Source: Brevinematales bacterium
GTDB taxonomy: Bacteria > Spirochaetota > Brevinematia > Brevinematales > GWF1-51-8
Length of the DNA: 64,000 nt
Direction of reading: 5' to 3'
Assembly: GCA_020059465.1 (NCBI GenBank)
Contig: JAGVBZ010000007.1
Span: 24,021-88,020, forward strand
The notes below the pieces were generated by a model that saw nothing but the letters and a program-made list of their open reading frames with translations, ran no database searches and had not been told where the DNA came from. Both the position numbers and the translations under genes were made by a program. Positions 33,044 to 41,399 of the stretch are shown here, piece by piece (position 1 is the stretch's first letter; each line of letters opens with the position of its first letter).

Positions 33044-33068
33044 CATAGCAGTATCTTTGGAGATTGCC

Positions 33069-33716
33069 ATGAAAATAAGATTGTTCTTTACCGGAATTGT
33101 CATGGTGCTTTTCTGCGGGTGTTCCATGATCCTCGAATCATTGTTTGCGGGCGACCTGACGGTATATATTCACACACCCTCCGAGTACTACCAGAAAACC
33201 ACATCCTTCACTCTATCGGGAACTGTCTACACGAAAGAATCCGTTCTGGAAAGGATATCGGTCTATGTGTCTCCCGGCGGATATACAAACTCGGTAACCG
33301 TAGGCGGGGGCAGTTGGGATATCTGGGTTGTATTGACCGAGGGGGCGAATACGGTCAAGGTGTGGGCGACCGCGACTAACAGTGTTTCCGGATCGAGCGC
33401 GGCCAAGGAATATTTCGTCGATACGGTCAAACCCCTGATCACTTTTACATCGGCGTATGGCGGAAACGTGTATTATAATACCAATCCCGTCACATTCAGC
33501 GGAACGATCACGGAGGCGAACAAGATTACATTTTTCGTATACGAGTGCAGTTCCGGGCAATGGGCGAGTCTCCCCAAGGTCAGCGGAAGTTGGAGTGCGA
33601 CGATAACCAACCCGAAATACAACTCGAATTATACTTTCGGGATTCTCGCGAACGACGAGGCTGGATGGGAAACCGAGGAAAGTTTCAGCTTCCGGGTGAC
33701 GAATACGAATATTTAA
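33069..33716 (+). CDS. Lipoprotein with two bacterial Ig-like domains
   Basis: 215 residues. The N-terminus MKIRLFFTGIVMVLFCGCSM is a lipoprotein signal; the relaxed FCGC box fits spirochaetal lipoproteins. Two Ig-like domains follow: about 30-118 (TSFTLSGTVYTKESVLERIS, GANTVKVWATATNSV) and 120-215 (NPVTFSGTITEANKITFFVY, YTFGILANDEAGWETEESFS). Probably a surface or periplasmic adhesin-like or structural protein; function unknown. GGAG precedes the ATG, and the promoter at 33015 excludes the much longer frame that opens upstream. Confidence 0.72.
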   Translation: MKIRLFFTGIVMVLFCGCSMILESLFAGDLTVYIHTPSEYYQKTTSFTLSGTVYTKESVLERISVYVSPGGYTNSVTVGGGSWDIWVVLTEGANTVKVWATATNSVSGSSAAKEYFVDTVKPLITFTSAYGGNVYYNTNPVTFSGTITEANKITFFVYECSSGQWASLPKVSGSWSATITNPKYNSNYTFGILANDEAGWETEESFSFRVTNTNI

Positions 33717-34156
33717 GTGGGCTGATAATTATTCCGCCCGAGAATACGCGCGACCCGAAGCAGCAGGTCTTCCCGTTTGAACGGCTTGACCACATATCCG
33801 CTGATGCCGAGTTCCACGAGCGTTCTAACGCACGATTCATCCGTGATGCTGGTTACCATGATTACCTTAATCTGAGGATTGATCTTCTTGAGTTCGGCCA
33901 TTGTTTCGATCCCGTTCATCTCCGGCATCTCGACGTCGAGAAAAATAAAATCGGGCTTCTTACCCAAAGTAGAATATATTTCCAACGCCGAACGTCCGCT
34001 GTCCGCTTCCGCGATCATCTCAAAACCCTCGCCGCGCAGGATTTGTATGAGCAGCTTCCGCATCATGGTGGAATCGTCGATGGTCATCGCTGTGAACGGA
34101 AAACCGTTTGTCGGACGAATTCCTAACGGGATTCTGTGTTCTTCGGGGGGATTCAT
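33713..34156 (-). CDS. CheY-like single-domain response regulator
   Basis: 147 residues: about 25 N-terminal residues (MNPPEEHRIPLGIRP) then a receiver domain. Key residues are present: the acidic pair in MTIDDSTMMRK, phospho-acceptor Asp in FIFLDVEMPEMNG, Thr in IMVTSITD and Lys in YVVKPFKRED. There is no output domain, so it acts like CheY by binding a partner. The N-terminal extension is unusual. It overlaps the convergent lipoprotein gene by 4 bp. AGAGGA precedes the ATG. Confidence 0.88.
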   Translation of the reverse strand: MNPPEEHRIPLGIRPTNGFPFTAMTIDDSTMMRKLLIQILRGEGFEMIAEADSGRSALEIYSTLGKKPDFIFLDVEMPEMNGIETMAELKKINPQIKVIMVTSITDESCVRTLVELGISGYVVKPFKREDLLLRVARILGRNNYQPT

Positions 34157-34184
34157 GATATCCTCTTAGAAGGTATTTAAAGCG

Positions 34185-34206
34185 GCGGCGCTCCGAAGAG
34201 CGCCGC
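34185..34206 (-). terminator. Candidate terminator of fba
   Basis: On the minus strand GCGGCGCTC, TTCG loop, GAGCGCCGC: a perfect 9-bp stem with a stable tetraloop, 9 bp after the aldolase stop. The following bases (CGCTTTAAA) are only weakly T-rich. Confidence 0.6.
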
Positions 34207-34214
34207 TTGAATAT

Positions 34215-35222
34215 TTACTTCTTTAGTAATGCGATAATTTCAGGAGCTTTTCCGGCGCTGCCGAGAACATCTTTATTCTTGCGCATATACATCGCCTTAA
34301 GCGCGTCGCGGGCAGGGCCGAGGTATTTGCGGGGGTCGAATTCTTCCGGTTTGGTAGCGAATATTTCGCGGATTTTCGCGGTCATCACGAGACGCCCGTC
34401 GGAATCGATATTCACCTTACAGACTGCGGACTTTGTCGCCTCGAGAATCTGTTCCTCGGGGATACCGATCGCTTCCTGCATTTTACCGCCGTACTTATTG
34501 ATCGTAGCGACCGCGTCCTGCGGGACGGACGATGATCCGTGCATGACGATCGGGAAGCCGGGAAGGCGCTTGACTATCTCGTTGAGAATATCCAGGCGGA
34601 TCTGGGGCTTGGTGCCCGGTTTAAATTTATATGCGCCGTGTGATGTGCCGATAGCGATCGCAAGCGAATCGCATCCGGTCTTGGAGACAAAGTCCTCGAC
34701 TTCTTCGGGGCGGGTGTACACATGCTCGGCCGCGGATACTTCGTCTTCTACGCCCGCGAGCACACCGAGTTCGCCCTCGACTGTTACGTCGTGCTTGTGA
34801 GCGTACTCGACGACCTTTTTTGTCAGCGCGACGTTATCATCATAGGAATGATGGGAACCGTCGATCATGACGGACGAAAATCCAGATTCGATACACGACA
34901 CGCAGAGTTCGAACGTATCGCCGTGATCGAGATGGAGACTGATAGGTATCTCGCCCAAACCTTTTTCATTGGCGATTTCCCTTGCCATCTCTACCGCTCC
35001 CTGTCCCATCCATCGAAGCAAAGTCTGGTTCGCGTATTTGCGCGCGCCCGACGACACCTGAAGGATGACGGGAGACTGGGTTTCGACACATGCGGCTATA
35101 ATCGCCTGAATCTGCTCCATATTATTGAAATTATAGGCGGGCACAGCGAAGGCGCTGTCTACCGCGCGCGTGAACATAGCACGCGTATTGACGAATCCGA
35201 GTTCCTTATAACTTACTGCCAT
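34215..35222 (-). CDS. fba: Fructose-1,6-bisphosphate aldolase, class II
   Basis: 335 residues. The zinc-dependent aldolase splits fructose 1,6-bisphosphate in glycolysis and builds it in gluconeogenesis. Motifs: AYNFNNMEQIQAI (N-terminus), ISLHLDHGDTFE (catalytic Asp and zinc His), VEGELGVLAGVEDEV, AIGTSHGAYKF (zinc His) and MHGSSSVPQD (zinc His and phosphate loop). The length and VEGELG pattern fit the FbaA/YkgB-like type common in many bacteria. AAGGAG precedes the ATG. Single-gene unit. Confidence 0.94.
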   Translation of the reverse strand: MAVSYKELGFVNTRAMFTRAVDSAFAVPAYNFNNMEQIQAIIAACVETQSPVILQVSSGARKYANQTLLRWMGQGAVEMAREIANEKGLGEIPISLHLDHGDTFELCVSCIESGFSSVMIDGSHHSYDDNVALTKKVVEYAHKHDVTVEGELGVLAGVEDEVSAAEHVYTRPEEVEDFVSKTGCDSLAIAIGTSHGAYKFKPGTKPQIRLDILNEIVKRLPGFPIVMHGSSSVPQDAVATINKYGGKMQEAIGIPEEQILEATKSAVCKVNIDSDGRLVMTAKIREIFATKPEEFDPRKYLGPARDALKAMYMRKNKDVLGSAGKAPEIIALLKK

Positions 35223-35249
35223 ATTCTACTCCTTAATTTAATTCGATAT

Positions 35250-35278
35250 ATCCTAATTGGGATAATCCTAAAAGTCAA
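35250..35278 (-). promoter_or_regulatory. Promoter for fba
   Basis: On the minus strand TTGACT (35278-35273), 17 bp and TAGGAT (35255-35250), 28 bp before the ATG. Confidence 0.62.
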
Positions 35279-35329
35279 TTTTAGAAGGCCTCGATTTCGG
35301 TGGGACAGTACGGGAATTCATTTTTCGAG

Positions 35330-35358
35330 TTGACATTTTGATTTTCTTGTAATACAAT
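35330..35358 (+). promoter_or_regulatory. Promoter for acidic TerB-like gene
   Basis: TTGACA (35330-35335), 17 bp and TACAAT (35353-35358), 39 bp before the ATG. Confidence 0.78.
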
Positions 35359-35396
35359 TTTATCGGATATGGCTGGTTAGTTTCCGGAGGTAAAAC

Positions 35397-35924
35397 ATGA
35401 ATCAAATGAGAGCGGCATTTGATATTCTCGCAATTTTATCGGGGAATGAGGACGATCTTATCGAGACCGACGTCAATCAGATCATGGATTTTCTGCAGGA
35501 GCATTTTGACGGCGAGATCGATGAGGACGATGAAATGGAGGATTTAGGGGAATTGTCTCAAAGCGAACTGGCAGACCGGTTTAAAAAGTCGGCGGATTCG
35601 TTCAAAGGGGAATGCACCGATGAAGAAATTGAAATTATGCTGGAGTATATCAGGGAAAATATCGTGGACGATAACGATATCCCGGATTCGAAGTATAACC
35701 TTCTCCTTGAACTGAGCGCGGCATGGGAGTTCGATATCGACGAGATAGTCGAGGAACGTTTCAGCGAGTTGGACGAATACGCTGTCGAGAAGGATACCGA
35801 ATGGGACGACGATTTCCTTGAAGATGAAGATGAGGACGATGATGATGACGGTTTTGAGGACGAAGACGATTTTGACGGCGAATATGAGGAAGAGGAACTT
35901 GAAGAGGATTTCGACGACCGCTAA
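35397..35924 (+). CDS. TerB-like protein with extremely acidic C-terminal tail
   Basis: 175 residues. The first ~130 form helices like the TerB (tellurite-resistance) fold: AAFDILAILSGNEDDLIETD, FLQEHFDGEI, EIEIMLEYIRENI, LLLELSAAWEFDID. The final ~40 residues are nearly all Asp and Glu, which is unusual and may bind cations or basic proteins. The protein at 36720 shares the helical pattern (FDIL, acidic loop, FL). Function unknown; tellurite resistance should not be assumed. GGAGG precedes the ATG. Confidence 0.6.
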   Translation: MNQMRAAFDILAILSGNEDDLIETDVNQIMDFLQEHFDGEIDEDDEMEDLGELSQSELADRFKKSADSFKGECTDEEIEIMLEYIRENIVDDNDIPDSKYNLLLELSAAWEFDIDEIVEERFSELDEYAVEKDTEWDDDFLEDEDEDDDDDGFEDEDDFDGEYEEEELEEDFDDR

Positions 35925-35958
35925 AAAATATTCAGGGAAATTTCCTTTTTTTAGACAT

Positions 35959-36065
35959 ATTCCGGTAATATATATAGGATGCTTTCATAGGGTTGGGAAA
36001 TAAGAAGTGTATGATTTGGAAACGGGGCTGGCTGTAATGGGCGGCCCCGTTCCGATTGCAGGGGG
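35959..36065 (+). ncRNA. Candidate structured RNA element, copy A
   Basis: The first 41 bases (35959-35999) match 41400-41440 at 33 of 41 positions without gaps, including TATATAT, ATGCTTT and TTGGGAA. A stem then forms from GGAAACGGGGC (36018-36028) and GCCCCGTTCC (36044-36053), with AATGG(G/A)CGGC in the 3' part shared by both copies. No open frame runs through it. No known riboswitch class was recognised. It may instead be a promoter-plus-hairpin repeat. The rest of the gap to 36188 holds a promoter. Confidence 0.45.
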
Positions 36066-36133
36066 AATAGGTTAAAGCGGTGCCTTGTTTCATTCCGAAC
36101 AAGCCGTCATCTCCGGTCATTTGATAATCCTTA

Positions 36134-36162
36134 TTGACAAATTCTGAATTAATGTGTAAACT
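36134..36162 (+). promoter_or_regulatory. Promoter for membrane protein gene
   Basis: TTGACA (36134-36139), 17 bp and TAAACT (36157-36162), 26 bp before ATG 36189. This excludes the ATG at 36162. Confidence 0.7.
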
Positions 36163-36188
36163 TGTATATATTCCACAGGAGGAAAATT

Positions 36189-36623
36189 ATGACAGGGATT
36201 CTTGCAATAGTTCAGATTCTTGTTCTTTTGGCCGGGGGAGTAATTGCGACAAAAGTATTATTTACCAAAATAGTCCCGCCGGTCGGCGATTTAATTGAAA
36301 AGATAACACCCTATCAGTCCTACATCGGTATTGTGATCGGAATTTGGGGAGCCGTTGATCTGATTGTATTTCTGCTTTTCCCCCATCCGGCATTTTACTA
36401 TCTGCCGCTATCAAGGGTGTTTTTTATACTGATCGGTGCAGTTGAACTTTTACTCGGTATCCTTCTCGCGATGGATTTCTTGAAGGCGAGGAAAGAGTTG
36501 AAAGCGGAGTCTGTCGAGAAACTCGAAAAAGTATTAATTCCCTTCAGAACTCCTTTAGGGATACTCTCGATTATCGCGGGGTTTTATTCGCTGATTTTTA
36601 GAATAATTTGGGGTGTTTTTTAA
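36189..36623 (+). CDS. Four-helix membrane protein of unknown function
   Basis: 144 residues with four likely membrane spans (about 5-25, 45-68, 74-95, 118-140) and a cytoplasmic charged loop (KARKELKAESVEKLEKV). No family recognised. AGGAGGA lies 5 bp upstream of ATG 36189; the ATG at 36162 falls within the -10 box and is rejected. A strong terminator follows. Confidence 0.7.
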   Translation: MTGILAIVQILVLLAGGVIATKVLFTKIVPPVGDLIEKITPYQSYIGIVIGIWGAVDLIVFLLFPHPAFYYLPLSRVFFILIGAVELLLGILLAMDFLKARKELKAESVEKLEKVLIPFRTPLGILSIIAGFYSLIFRIIWGVF

Positions 36624-36635
36624 AATAACATTTCT

Positions 36636-36664
36636 CCCTCCCCTTCGGGGGAGGGAATTTTTTT
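36636..36664 (+). terminator. Rho-independent terminator
   Basis: CCCTCCCC, TTCG loop, GGGGAGGG, then AA and seven T. It lies 12 bp after the membrane protein stop codon. Confidence 0.92.
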
Positions 36665-36671
36665 CATTCCT

Positions 36672-36700
36672 TTGACTCCCGCCGCCGTTTTTAGTATATT
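36672..36700 (+). promoter_or_regulatory. Promoter for TerB-like gene
   Basis: TTGACT (36672-36677), 17 bp and TATATT (36695-36700), 19 bp before ATG 36720. It starts 8 bp after the upstream terminator. Confidence 0.72.
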
Positions 36701-36719
36701 ACTCTACAAGGAGAATACT

Positions 36720-37160
36720 ATGGCCGAAGCGACTTATCTGGTTACTCTCGAACAGGCAGGATTCGATATCCTTTACGCTCTTATGGCCGGCGACGGGCAT
36801 ATCGACGACAGGGAGATAGACGTCATCAAGGAATTCCTTCATTCCGAACGGGTCAAGCACAGCGCCTTATTCAATTACGAAAAACCTTATTTCGGCGAAT
36901 GCAACTATCTCAAGGAACGGGATTACCTGAAGGAACTGGAACCGAGATGGCTCAGACGGCGTTTCGAGAAGGCTGTAAAGGTATTGGGCGGATGGCTGGA
37001 AAGCGAGCCGGATGCCGAAGGATTCGAGCATGATTTGCTGGAATTTGCCGTAAAACTGATTAAGGCTGACGGGGTAATCTCAACCGAGGAAAAGGAGATG
37101 ATCGAATTCCTCGCCGGCGAATGGCGGTTTGATGCCGCCGAACTTCTTAAAATTTCATAA
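36720..37160 (+). CDS. TerB-like helical protein
   Basis: 146 residues with two acidic helix-loop-helix halves typical of TerB/DjlA-like domains: FDILYALMAGDGHIDDREID (first) and LIKADGVISTEEKEMIEFLA (second). Both loops are Asp/Gly-rich and could bind a divalent metal. AAGGAG lies 6 bp before ATG 36720; a longer frame from 36672 starts inside the promoter and is rejected. It overlaps the convergent MCP gene by 6 bp. Confidence 0.75.
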   Translation: MAEATYLVTLEQAGFDILYALMAGDGHIDDREIDVIKEFLHSERVKHSALFNYEKPYFGECNYLKERDYLKELEPRWLRRRFEKAVKVLGGWLESEPDAEGFEHDLLEFAVKLIKADGVISTEEKEMIEFLAGEWRFDAAELLKIS

Positions 37161-39050
37161 TTTAAACTGTCCTACGATATCTGAAAGTTCCCTTCCTTTT
37201 ATTTCCAGCTGCTCCGCGAGGACGGAGAGTTCCTCGGAGGACTGCACGTTTTCCTCGCCGTTGCGGACAATCTCCTGGATACTGTCCACGATCTGGTTGG
37301 CGCCCTTGGTCTGTTCCTCGATAGCGGTACGGATACTGTTTGATATGGCGCTGAGTTTATCGCTGTTCCGGAAAACATCCTGCACCATCGATTCCTGTTC
37401 GCCCGTGATCAGGGTGATCTCCTGGAACATTCTATTACTGCTCTCAATATTCTGCACGATTGTCTTGAGCGATTCGCTTGCGTCACGGTTTAACGCCTCC
37501 GACTCCAGCCATTCCTTATGCCCCGCGTCGGAAAGCCTGACCGCATCGTCGACGCTGGTCTTGATCGAGTAGATCAGCTGTTCGATACTTTGCACCGATA
37601 GGGAAGTCCGTTCGGCGAGATTGCGGATTTCTCCCGCGACGATGGCGAAACCCTGCCCCATAGCGCCGGCGTGAGCGGCCTCGATTGCAGCGTTCATCGA
37701 AAGTATGGTCGTACTTTCGGCGATAGCTTCGATGGATTCGAGTATCTCGTCGATATGACGGGTTTGTTCTCCGGCGTCGCGGATTTTTTTTGATACCTCG
37801 CGGATATTATCCATGATTTTCGCAGTTCGTTCGATGGATACGTTTACCTTACTGATACCCTTTTCAGCGGATTCGATATTCTCCGAGGCTTTTCGGGTGA
37901 TATCCTTGGAATTTTCAACAATCGACCGTATGGCTTGGGAAAGTTTTTCGACAGCCTGATTCGTATTCACCATAATTTCAGTCTGGTTATTGACATTGGA
38001 GGTGATGCTTTCCATTGTCTGCGAAAATTCTTCCATCGCAGAAAGTATTTCTTCTGTGTTGGAGGACTGGTCGTTGACATTCTCGCTTACCGTGTGGGAC
38101 GAGGCTGCCACAGCATGGGAACTGGTATCGATTTCCCCGGAAATTTCCTTGATGCTGCTGAAATTCTGCTGTAGTTTACGGGTAAAAAAATTGACTTTAT
38201 GAACTATGTCTCCTATCTCGTCGAAATGGGTAAGAATAATCCTTTTGGTCAGGTCGGCGTCCTTTCCGGCTGTCAGTTCGTCCAATTTATCGTTCAGGGT
38301 AGCGAGCTGTTTCTTGCTTTCGAGGGTGGAGATATAATAGAGACCGTAGCTGATCATAAAAAAGACGAGGCACATAAACCCGATCCGCCACGACACCCCC
38401 TCCAGCGAAGTAAAATAATCCGATCGGACATAGCTGATGAACATGTAATATGCGAAGTGGGTGATAAGGAAAAATAATGCGGCAAACATAATGATAGAAT
38501 TCTTATTCCGGTAAAATACGTCGTTCTCGCCAGGGCGGATATCAGTCATATTCAGAAGAAGCTTATAATCGAAGAGCAGACGGTTTGCGAGAAATACCGC
38601 AAAAAGCGATGCGGTCAGTCCCGAAGCGTATTTCAGGATGAGAGTCCAAAAAAACGGCATCGGCGCCTGCCATTTAGATATCGCGTAAAAAACTATTACC
38701 CCGAGCGTCCAGAATACCATATTCGTGATTATAAAAAACCATGGAACGTTTAAGGTGGATTTCCGCGCCTTCTCCTCCTCGGAGCCGTCCAGAATGTAAC
38801 GGAACAGCGGATTCAGAAAGCGGAAAATGACGAACACGAATACCACGGCGAATACCAGATAGAGCAGGTATGGAAGCGGCGCGAATGCTTTTTCGATCTG
38901 TGTCGGGAAATCGTTCGGTATAGTCACGTGATAGAACGCAATATACAGTTCGCCGAACGCTAAAAACGCTAAGGGAATCAGGATAAAAGTAAGCGCCAGT
39001 TTTATTTTTAATATCCGAATCGCGCGAATGGTACGGGGAGTTCCGTTCAT
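37155..39050 (-). CDS. Methyl-accepting chemotaxis protein with multi-span sensor
   Basis: 631 residues. The N-terminus has six predicted membrane helices (about 15-40, 55-78, 100-125, 133-155, 190-212, 222-245) and almost no periplasmic domain, so the stimulus is probably sensed in the membrane. A HAMP-like linker follows (about 250-300; LNDKLDELTAGKDADLTKR). The cytoplasmic signalling domain ends with hairpin tip residues seen in GAMGQGFAIVAGEIRNLAER, the CheA/CheW-binding region. AAGGTGG precedes the ATG. No che gene adjoins it. Confidence 0.92.
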   Translation of the reverse strand: MNGTPRTIRAIRILKIKLALTFILIPLAFLAFGELYIAFYHVTIPNDFPTQIEKAFAPLPYLLYLVFAVVFVFVIFRFLNPLFRYILDGSEEEKARKSTLNVPWFFIITNMVFWTLGVIVFYAISKWQAPMPFFWTLILKYASGLTASLFAVFLANRLLFDYKLLLNMTDIRPGENDVFYRNKNSIIMFAALFFLITHFAYYMFISYVRSDYFTSLEGVSWRIGFMCLVFFMISYGLYYISTLESKKQLATLNDKLDELTAGKDADLTKRIILTHFDEIGDIVHKVNFFTRKLQQNFSSIKEISGEIDTSSHAVAASSHTVSENVNDQSSNTEEILSAMEEFSQTMESITSNVNNQTEIMVNTNQAVEKLSQAIRSIVENSKDITRKASENIESAEKGISKVNVSIERTAKIMDNIREVSKKIRDAGEQTRHIDEILESIEAIAESTTILSMNAAIEAAHAGAMGQGFAIVAGEIRNLAERTSLSVQSIEQLIYSIKTSVDDAVRLSDAGHKEWLESEALNRDASESLKTIVQNIESSNRMFQEITLITGEQESMVQDVFRNSDKLSAISNSIRTAIEEQTKGANQIVDSIQEIVRNGEENVQSSEELSVLAEQLEIKGRELSDIVGQFKL

Positions 39051-39076
39051 TATTCCACCTTATTTCATAGGTGTAT

Positions 39077-39104
39077 ATTGTAATATAAATATTATATTAA
39101 TCAA
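39077..39104 (-). promoter_or_regulatory. Promoter for MCP gene
   Basis: On the minus strand TTGATT (39104-39099), 16 bp and TACAAT (39082-39077), 26 bp before the ATG. This does not resemble a flagellar sigma-28 promoter. Confidence 0.55.
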
Positions 39105-39114
39105 GTTTTCAGCA

Positions 39115-39453
39115 TTAAAGCGCGTCCTCTCCCTGTTCGCCGGTGCGAATCCTGATCACCTCACCGATCGGATAAATAAAAATTTTCCCGTCGCCCGCTT
39201 CCCCGGTATAACAGACATCCTTGATTTTTCCTATTATTTTTTCAGCTAGATCGTCACGGGTAACCAGAACGATCATGAGTTTCGGGATGAGTTCGACTTC
39301 GTACTCCCCTCCGCGGAATAATTCCTTATGCCCCCGTTGACGCCCGAACCCTCCGGCCTCGAGAATAGTCATCCCGTGCACTCCGAGCAACGAGAGAGAA
39401 TCTTTCAGCTGGGTCAGACGCGACGGCCGGATAATCGCTTCGATTTTTATCAT
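39115..39453 (-). CDS. P-II family nitrogen regulatory protein
   Basis: 112 residues, the full P-II length. The T-loop GFGRQRGHKELFRGGEYEVE keeps Tyr51, the uridylylation site, while Tyr46 is Phe. The B-loop GEAGDGKIFIYPI binds ATP/2-oxoglutarate, and the C-loop includes RIRTGEQGEDAL. P-II proteins report nitrogen and energy status to targets such as AmtB, GlnE and NAGK. No amtB or glnA is nearby, so it cannot be assigned to GlnB or GlnK. GGAGG precedes the ATG. Confidence 0.92.
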   Translation of the reverse strand: MIKIEAIIRPSRLTQLKDSLSLLGVHGMTILEAGGFGRQRGHKELFRGGEYEVELIPKLMIVLVTRDDLAEKIIGKIKDVCYTGEAGDGKIFIYPIGEVIRIRTGEQGEDAL

Positions 39454-39544
39454 GGTGTTCCTCCTGAGTATCTATAACAAATATCATGCCAATGCAGGAG
39501 AAAATCATCACATATAAATCTATATATAATAACGAGATAAAAAT

Positions 39545-39599
39545 ATGCATGCGAATTGCGCATATAATATATGCATTCTAATGATTAAATACTATGCAT
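39545..39599. repeat. AT-rich palindrome cluster with three ATGCAT sites
   Basis: ATGCAT occurs at 39545, 39571 and 39594, with further ATATGC/GCATAT inverted arms. It occupies the 176-bp gap between the P-II gene and a small membrane protein gene that ends at 39630. Possible operator or curved DNA; no protein-binding site is recognised. Confidence 0.4.
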
Positions 39600-39629
39600 G
39601 ATAGAATATTGTGGTTAGATTATGTGCCG

Positions 39630-39920
39630 TCAGGCAGGCAGCAGCCAGATGAGGAGGTTCAATGTGATCAGGAGGGTGACAAGAATAAAAATGATTACGA
39701 TCAGGATTCGTTCGCTTTTCAGGTTGGTAAAAAGATACCTGAGAAAATAGCGGGAACCTGTCCGCGCGATGTATTTCTGCGAGCCCGGCGGTAACGAGCG
39801 GAATACCTTATAGTAGGGGTTGATGATCTTATAGGACTGGATGAACGCCGTTATAAACGAGCCTGCGATCAGCGCCCAGTAGAAAACCCGGTATGCGATA
39901 TAAAATACGTCCCCCGCCAT
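39630..39920 (-). CDS. Small membrane protein, two predicted helices
   Basis: 96 residues with two membrane spans (about 8-27 and 71-94) separated by a basic loop. No family recognised. Its ATG overlaps the stop of the DUF1232 gene (TGATG), and AAGGTG lies upstream, so it is coupled to that gene and probably acts with it. Confidence 0.68.
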   Translation of the reverse strand: MAGDVFYIAYRVFYWALIAGSFITAFIQSYKIINPYYKVFRSLPPGSQKYIARTGSRYFLRYLFTNLKSERILIVIIFILVTLLITLNLLIWLLPA

Positions 39921-40564
39921 CAGAACACCTTGAAATAGAATTTCAGAAGAAGGGTGATCACCGCCGCAACGAGTGCCCCGGAAAGGCTGATAATCACAAT
40001 AATGAGGTGCTTCTTGATATCCTTATCCATTCTCCCCGGCGTCTGGTTTTTTGCCCCGGCCATCCCCATGAGCTGATCGTGACGGAGGTCTTTCCTCAGT
40101 TCCGCAGTCTTCAGGGTATTCCGCACAATATCGGGGAGCGCCATTTCTTTTTCCTGATTTGCGACCTTGGATATGATCGCCCCGGCCACCATGCCAAGTA
40201 TTGCGATATCATCCAGATAGCCCAGCACGGGGATAACGTCGGGAATAAAATCGAGCGGGGATATAAAATAAAGCAGGGCGGCGATAGTATAGATCTTGCT
40301 CCCGATATCTCCGTTCTTGCCGAACAGGTAATCGATTAGTACTTTCACAGCATCCGCGGCCTGACGGACGACGCCTCCGAGTTTATCCGACTGCTCCTTG
40401 ATATGGTCGAGAAATTTTTTATCGTTCACGCCGGTTTCCGCTTTATTCTTAAACTTGGAGTGCGCGAAACGCTCGAACAGGCGGAGTTTCTTTTCCTTAT
40501 CTTGATACAGTTTTACTTTTTCGGGCTTTTTTTTAGCGGCAGGAATCTGCTCTTTGTTTTTCAA
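39920..40564 (-). CDS. YkvA family (DUF1232) protein
   Basis: 214 residues. A long charged N-terminus (KKPEKVKLYQDKEKKLRLFE) precedes the DUF1232 core IAALLYFISPLDFIPDVIPV followed by LGYLDDIAILG, and two C-terminal membrane helices. The family's role is unknown; members are membrane-associated. The start is a TTG at 40564 with GAGAGG upstream. It lies 11 bp after the DUF4159 gene in an apparent three-gene operon. Confidence 0.82.
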   Translation of the reverse strand: MKNKEQIPAAKKKPEKVKLYQDKEKKLRLFERFAHSKFKNKAETGVNDKKFLDHIKEQSDKLGGVVRQAADAVKVLIDYLFGKNGDIGSKIYTIAALLYFISPLDFIPDVIPVLGYLDDIAILGMVAGAIISKVANQEKEMALPDIVRNTLKTAELRKDLRHDQLMGMAGAKNQTPGRMDKDIKKHLIIVIISLSGALVAAVITLLLKFYFKVF

Positions 40565-40575
40565 TAGTTACCTCT

Positions 40576-41214
40576 CTAATATGTTAACGAATAAATCACG
40601 ATATTTATTCCCATCCGGAAAGCGGCTTCCCGTTTCTCGGCCGGGTTGTTATGGACTTCGGGGTAGTCCCATCCGTCGGCAATATCGCTTTCGTATGCAT
40701 AGAAAACGGCGAGCCGTCCGCCGACGAACAATCCCCATCCCTCGGGCGGATTCCCGTTATGCTCGTGTATCTTCGGCAGACCGTCCTTGAACTCATAGAA
40801 ACAATGATACACCGGGTGGTTGTATGAGACTTTCTCGAACTTATATTCAGGAAACACATCGGCGATCAGCTTTCGGAAAGATTCGTCCAAACCGTAATCG
40901 TCGTTCGCAAACACGAAGCCCCCGTTCAGAACAAATTTCCGAAGGTTGGCTTTCTCTTTCTCGTCCAGCACGACCGGCACATGCCCGTTGAGAAACAGGA
41001 ATGAATGCTCGAATATCCGTTCGTCTGCAAGGCCGAGTTCGACCGGCTCGGTGAGAGTGTCGACAGTCGTGCGTCCGGCAAGTTCGCGCAGGAAATTTTT
41101 TACCCCGTCGACAGCGTTATACCAGTCCCCGGAACGGTACTTTAAGATAACGAAGTCGAACGGCGACGCAAACGAGGGAAATATAAACAATAAGGATAGT
41201 ATTAGTTTCTTCAT
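40576..41214 (-). CDS. DUF4159 domain exported protein
   Basis: 212 residues with a signal peptide (KKLILSLLFIFPSFASPF). The DUF4159 core is clear: FLFLNGHVPVVLDEKEKANL, FVLNGGFVFANDDYG, FPEYKFEKVSYNHPVYHCFY and GRLAVFYAYESDIADGWDY. The fold resembles a glutamine-amidotransferase-like Rossmann domain; function is unknown, and it is often near MoxR/BatA-type aerotolerance genes, which are absent here. First gene of the operon with the DUF1232 and two-helix proteins. Confidence 0.85.
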   Translation of the reverse strand: MKKLILSLLFIFPSFASPFDFVILKYRSGDWYNAVDGVKNFLRELAGRTTVDTLTEPVELGLADERIFEHSFLFLNGHVPVVLDEKEKANLRKFVLNGGFVFANDDYGLDESFRKLIADVFPEYKFEKVSYNHPVYHCFYEFKDGLPKIHEHNGNPPEGWGLFVGGRLAVFYAYESDIADGWDYPEVHNNPAEKREAAFRMGINIVIYSLTY

Positions 41215-41229
41215 CGGCTCTCCGGCAGT

Positions 41230-41258
41230 ATTATAACATAGATTCTATTGTATAGAAA
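41230..41258 (-). promoter_or_regulatory. Extended -10 promoter for DUF4159 operon
   Basis: On the minus strand a weak -35 TTTCTA (41258-41253), 17 bp and TGT-TATAAT with the -10 at 41235-41230, 15 bp before the ATG. Confidence 0.45.
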
Positions 41259-41399
41259 ACTTAACCGGAATTTAGTTGAAAGTCAAGCAGATTCGGGTAA
41301 AACCGGCGTATTGAAAATTATCATAAAAATATTTTGAAATGAAAATAAAGACGAATGTCATTCACAAAAAAGCAGAAAAAATTTCCTAATACGGGCGTA

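Noticed and set aside
32715..33068. 5' extension of the Ig-like lipoprotein frame by 118 codons
   Set aside because: It overlaps the opposite-strand ferritin-like gene, and the promoter at 33015 plus lipoprotein signal at 33069 fix the start.
39476..39492. Sigma-54-like site before the P-II gene
   Set aside because: The -12 element has GT rather than GC, and the predicted start would fall within the Shine-Dalgarno region.
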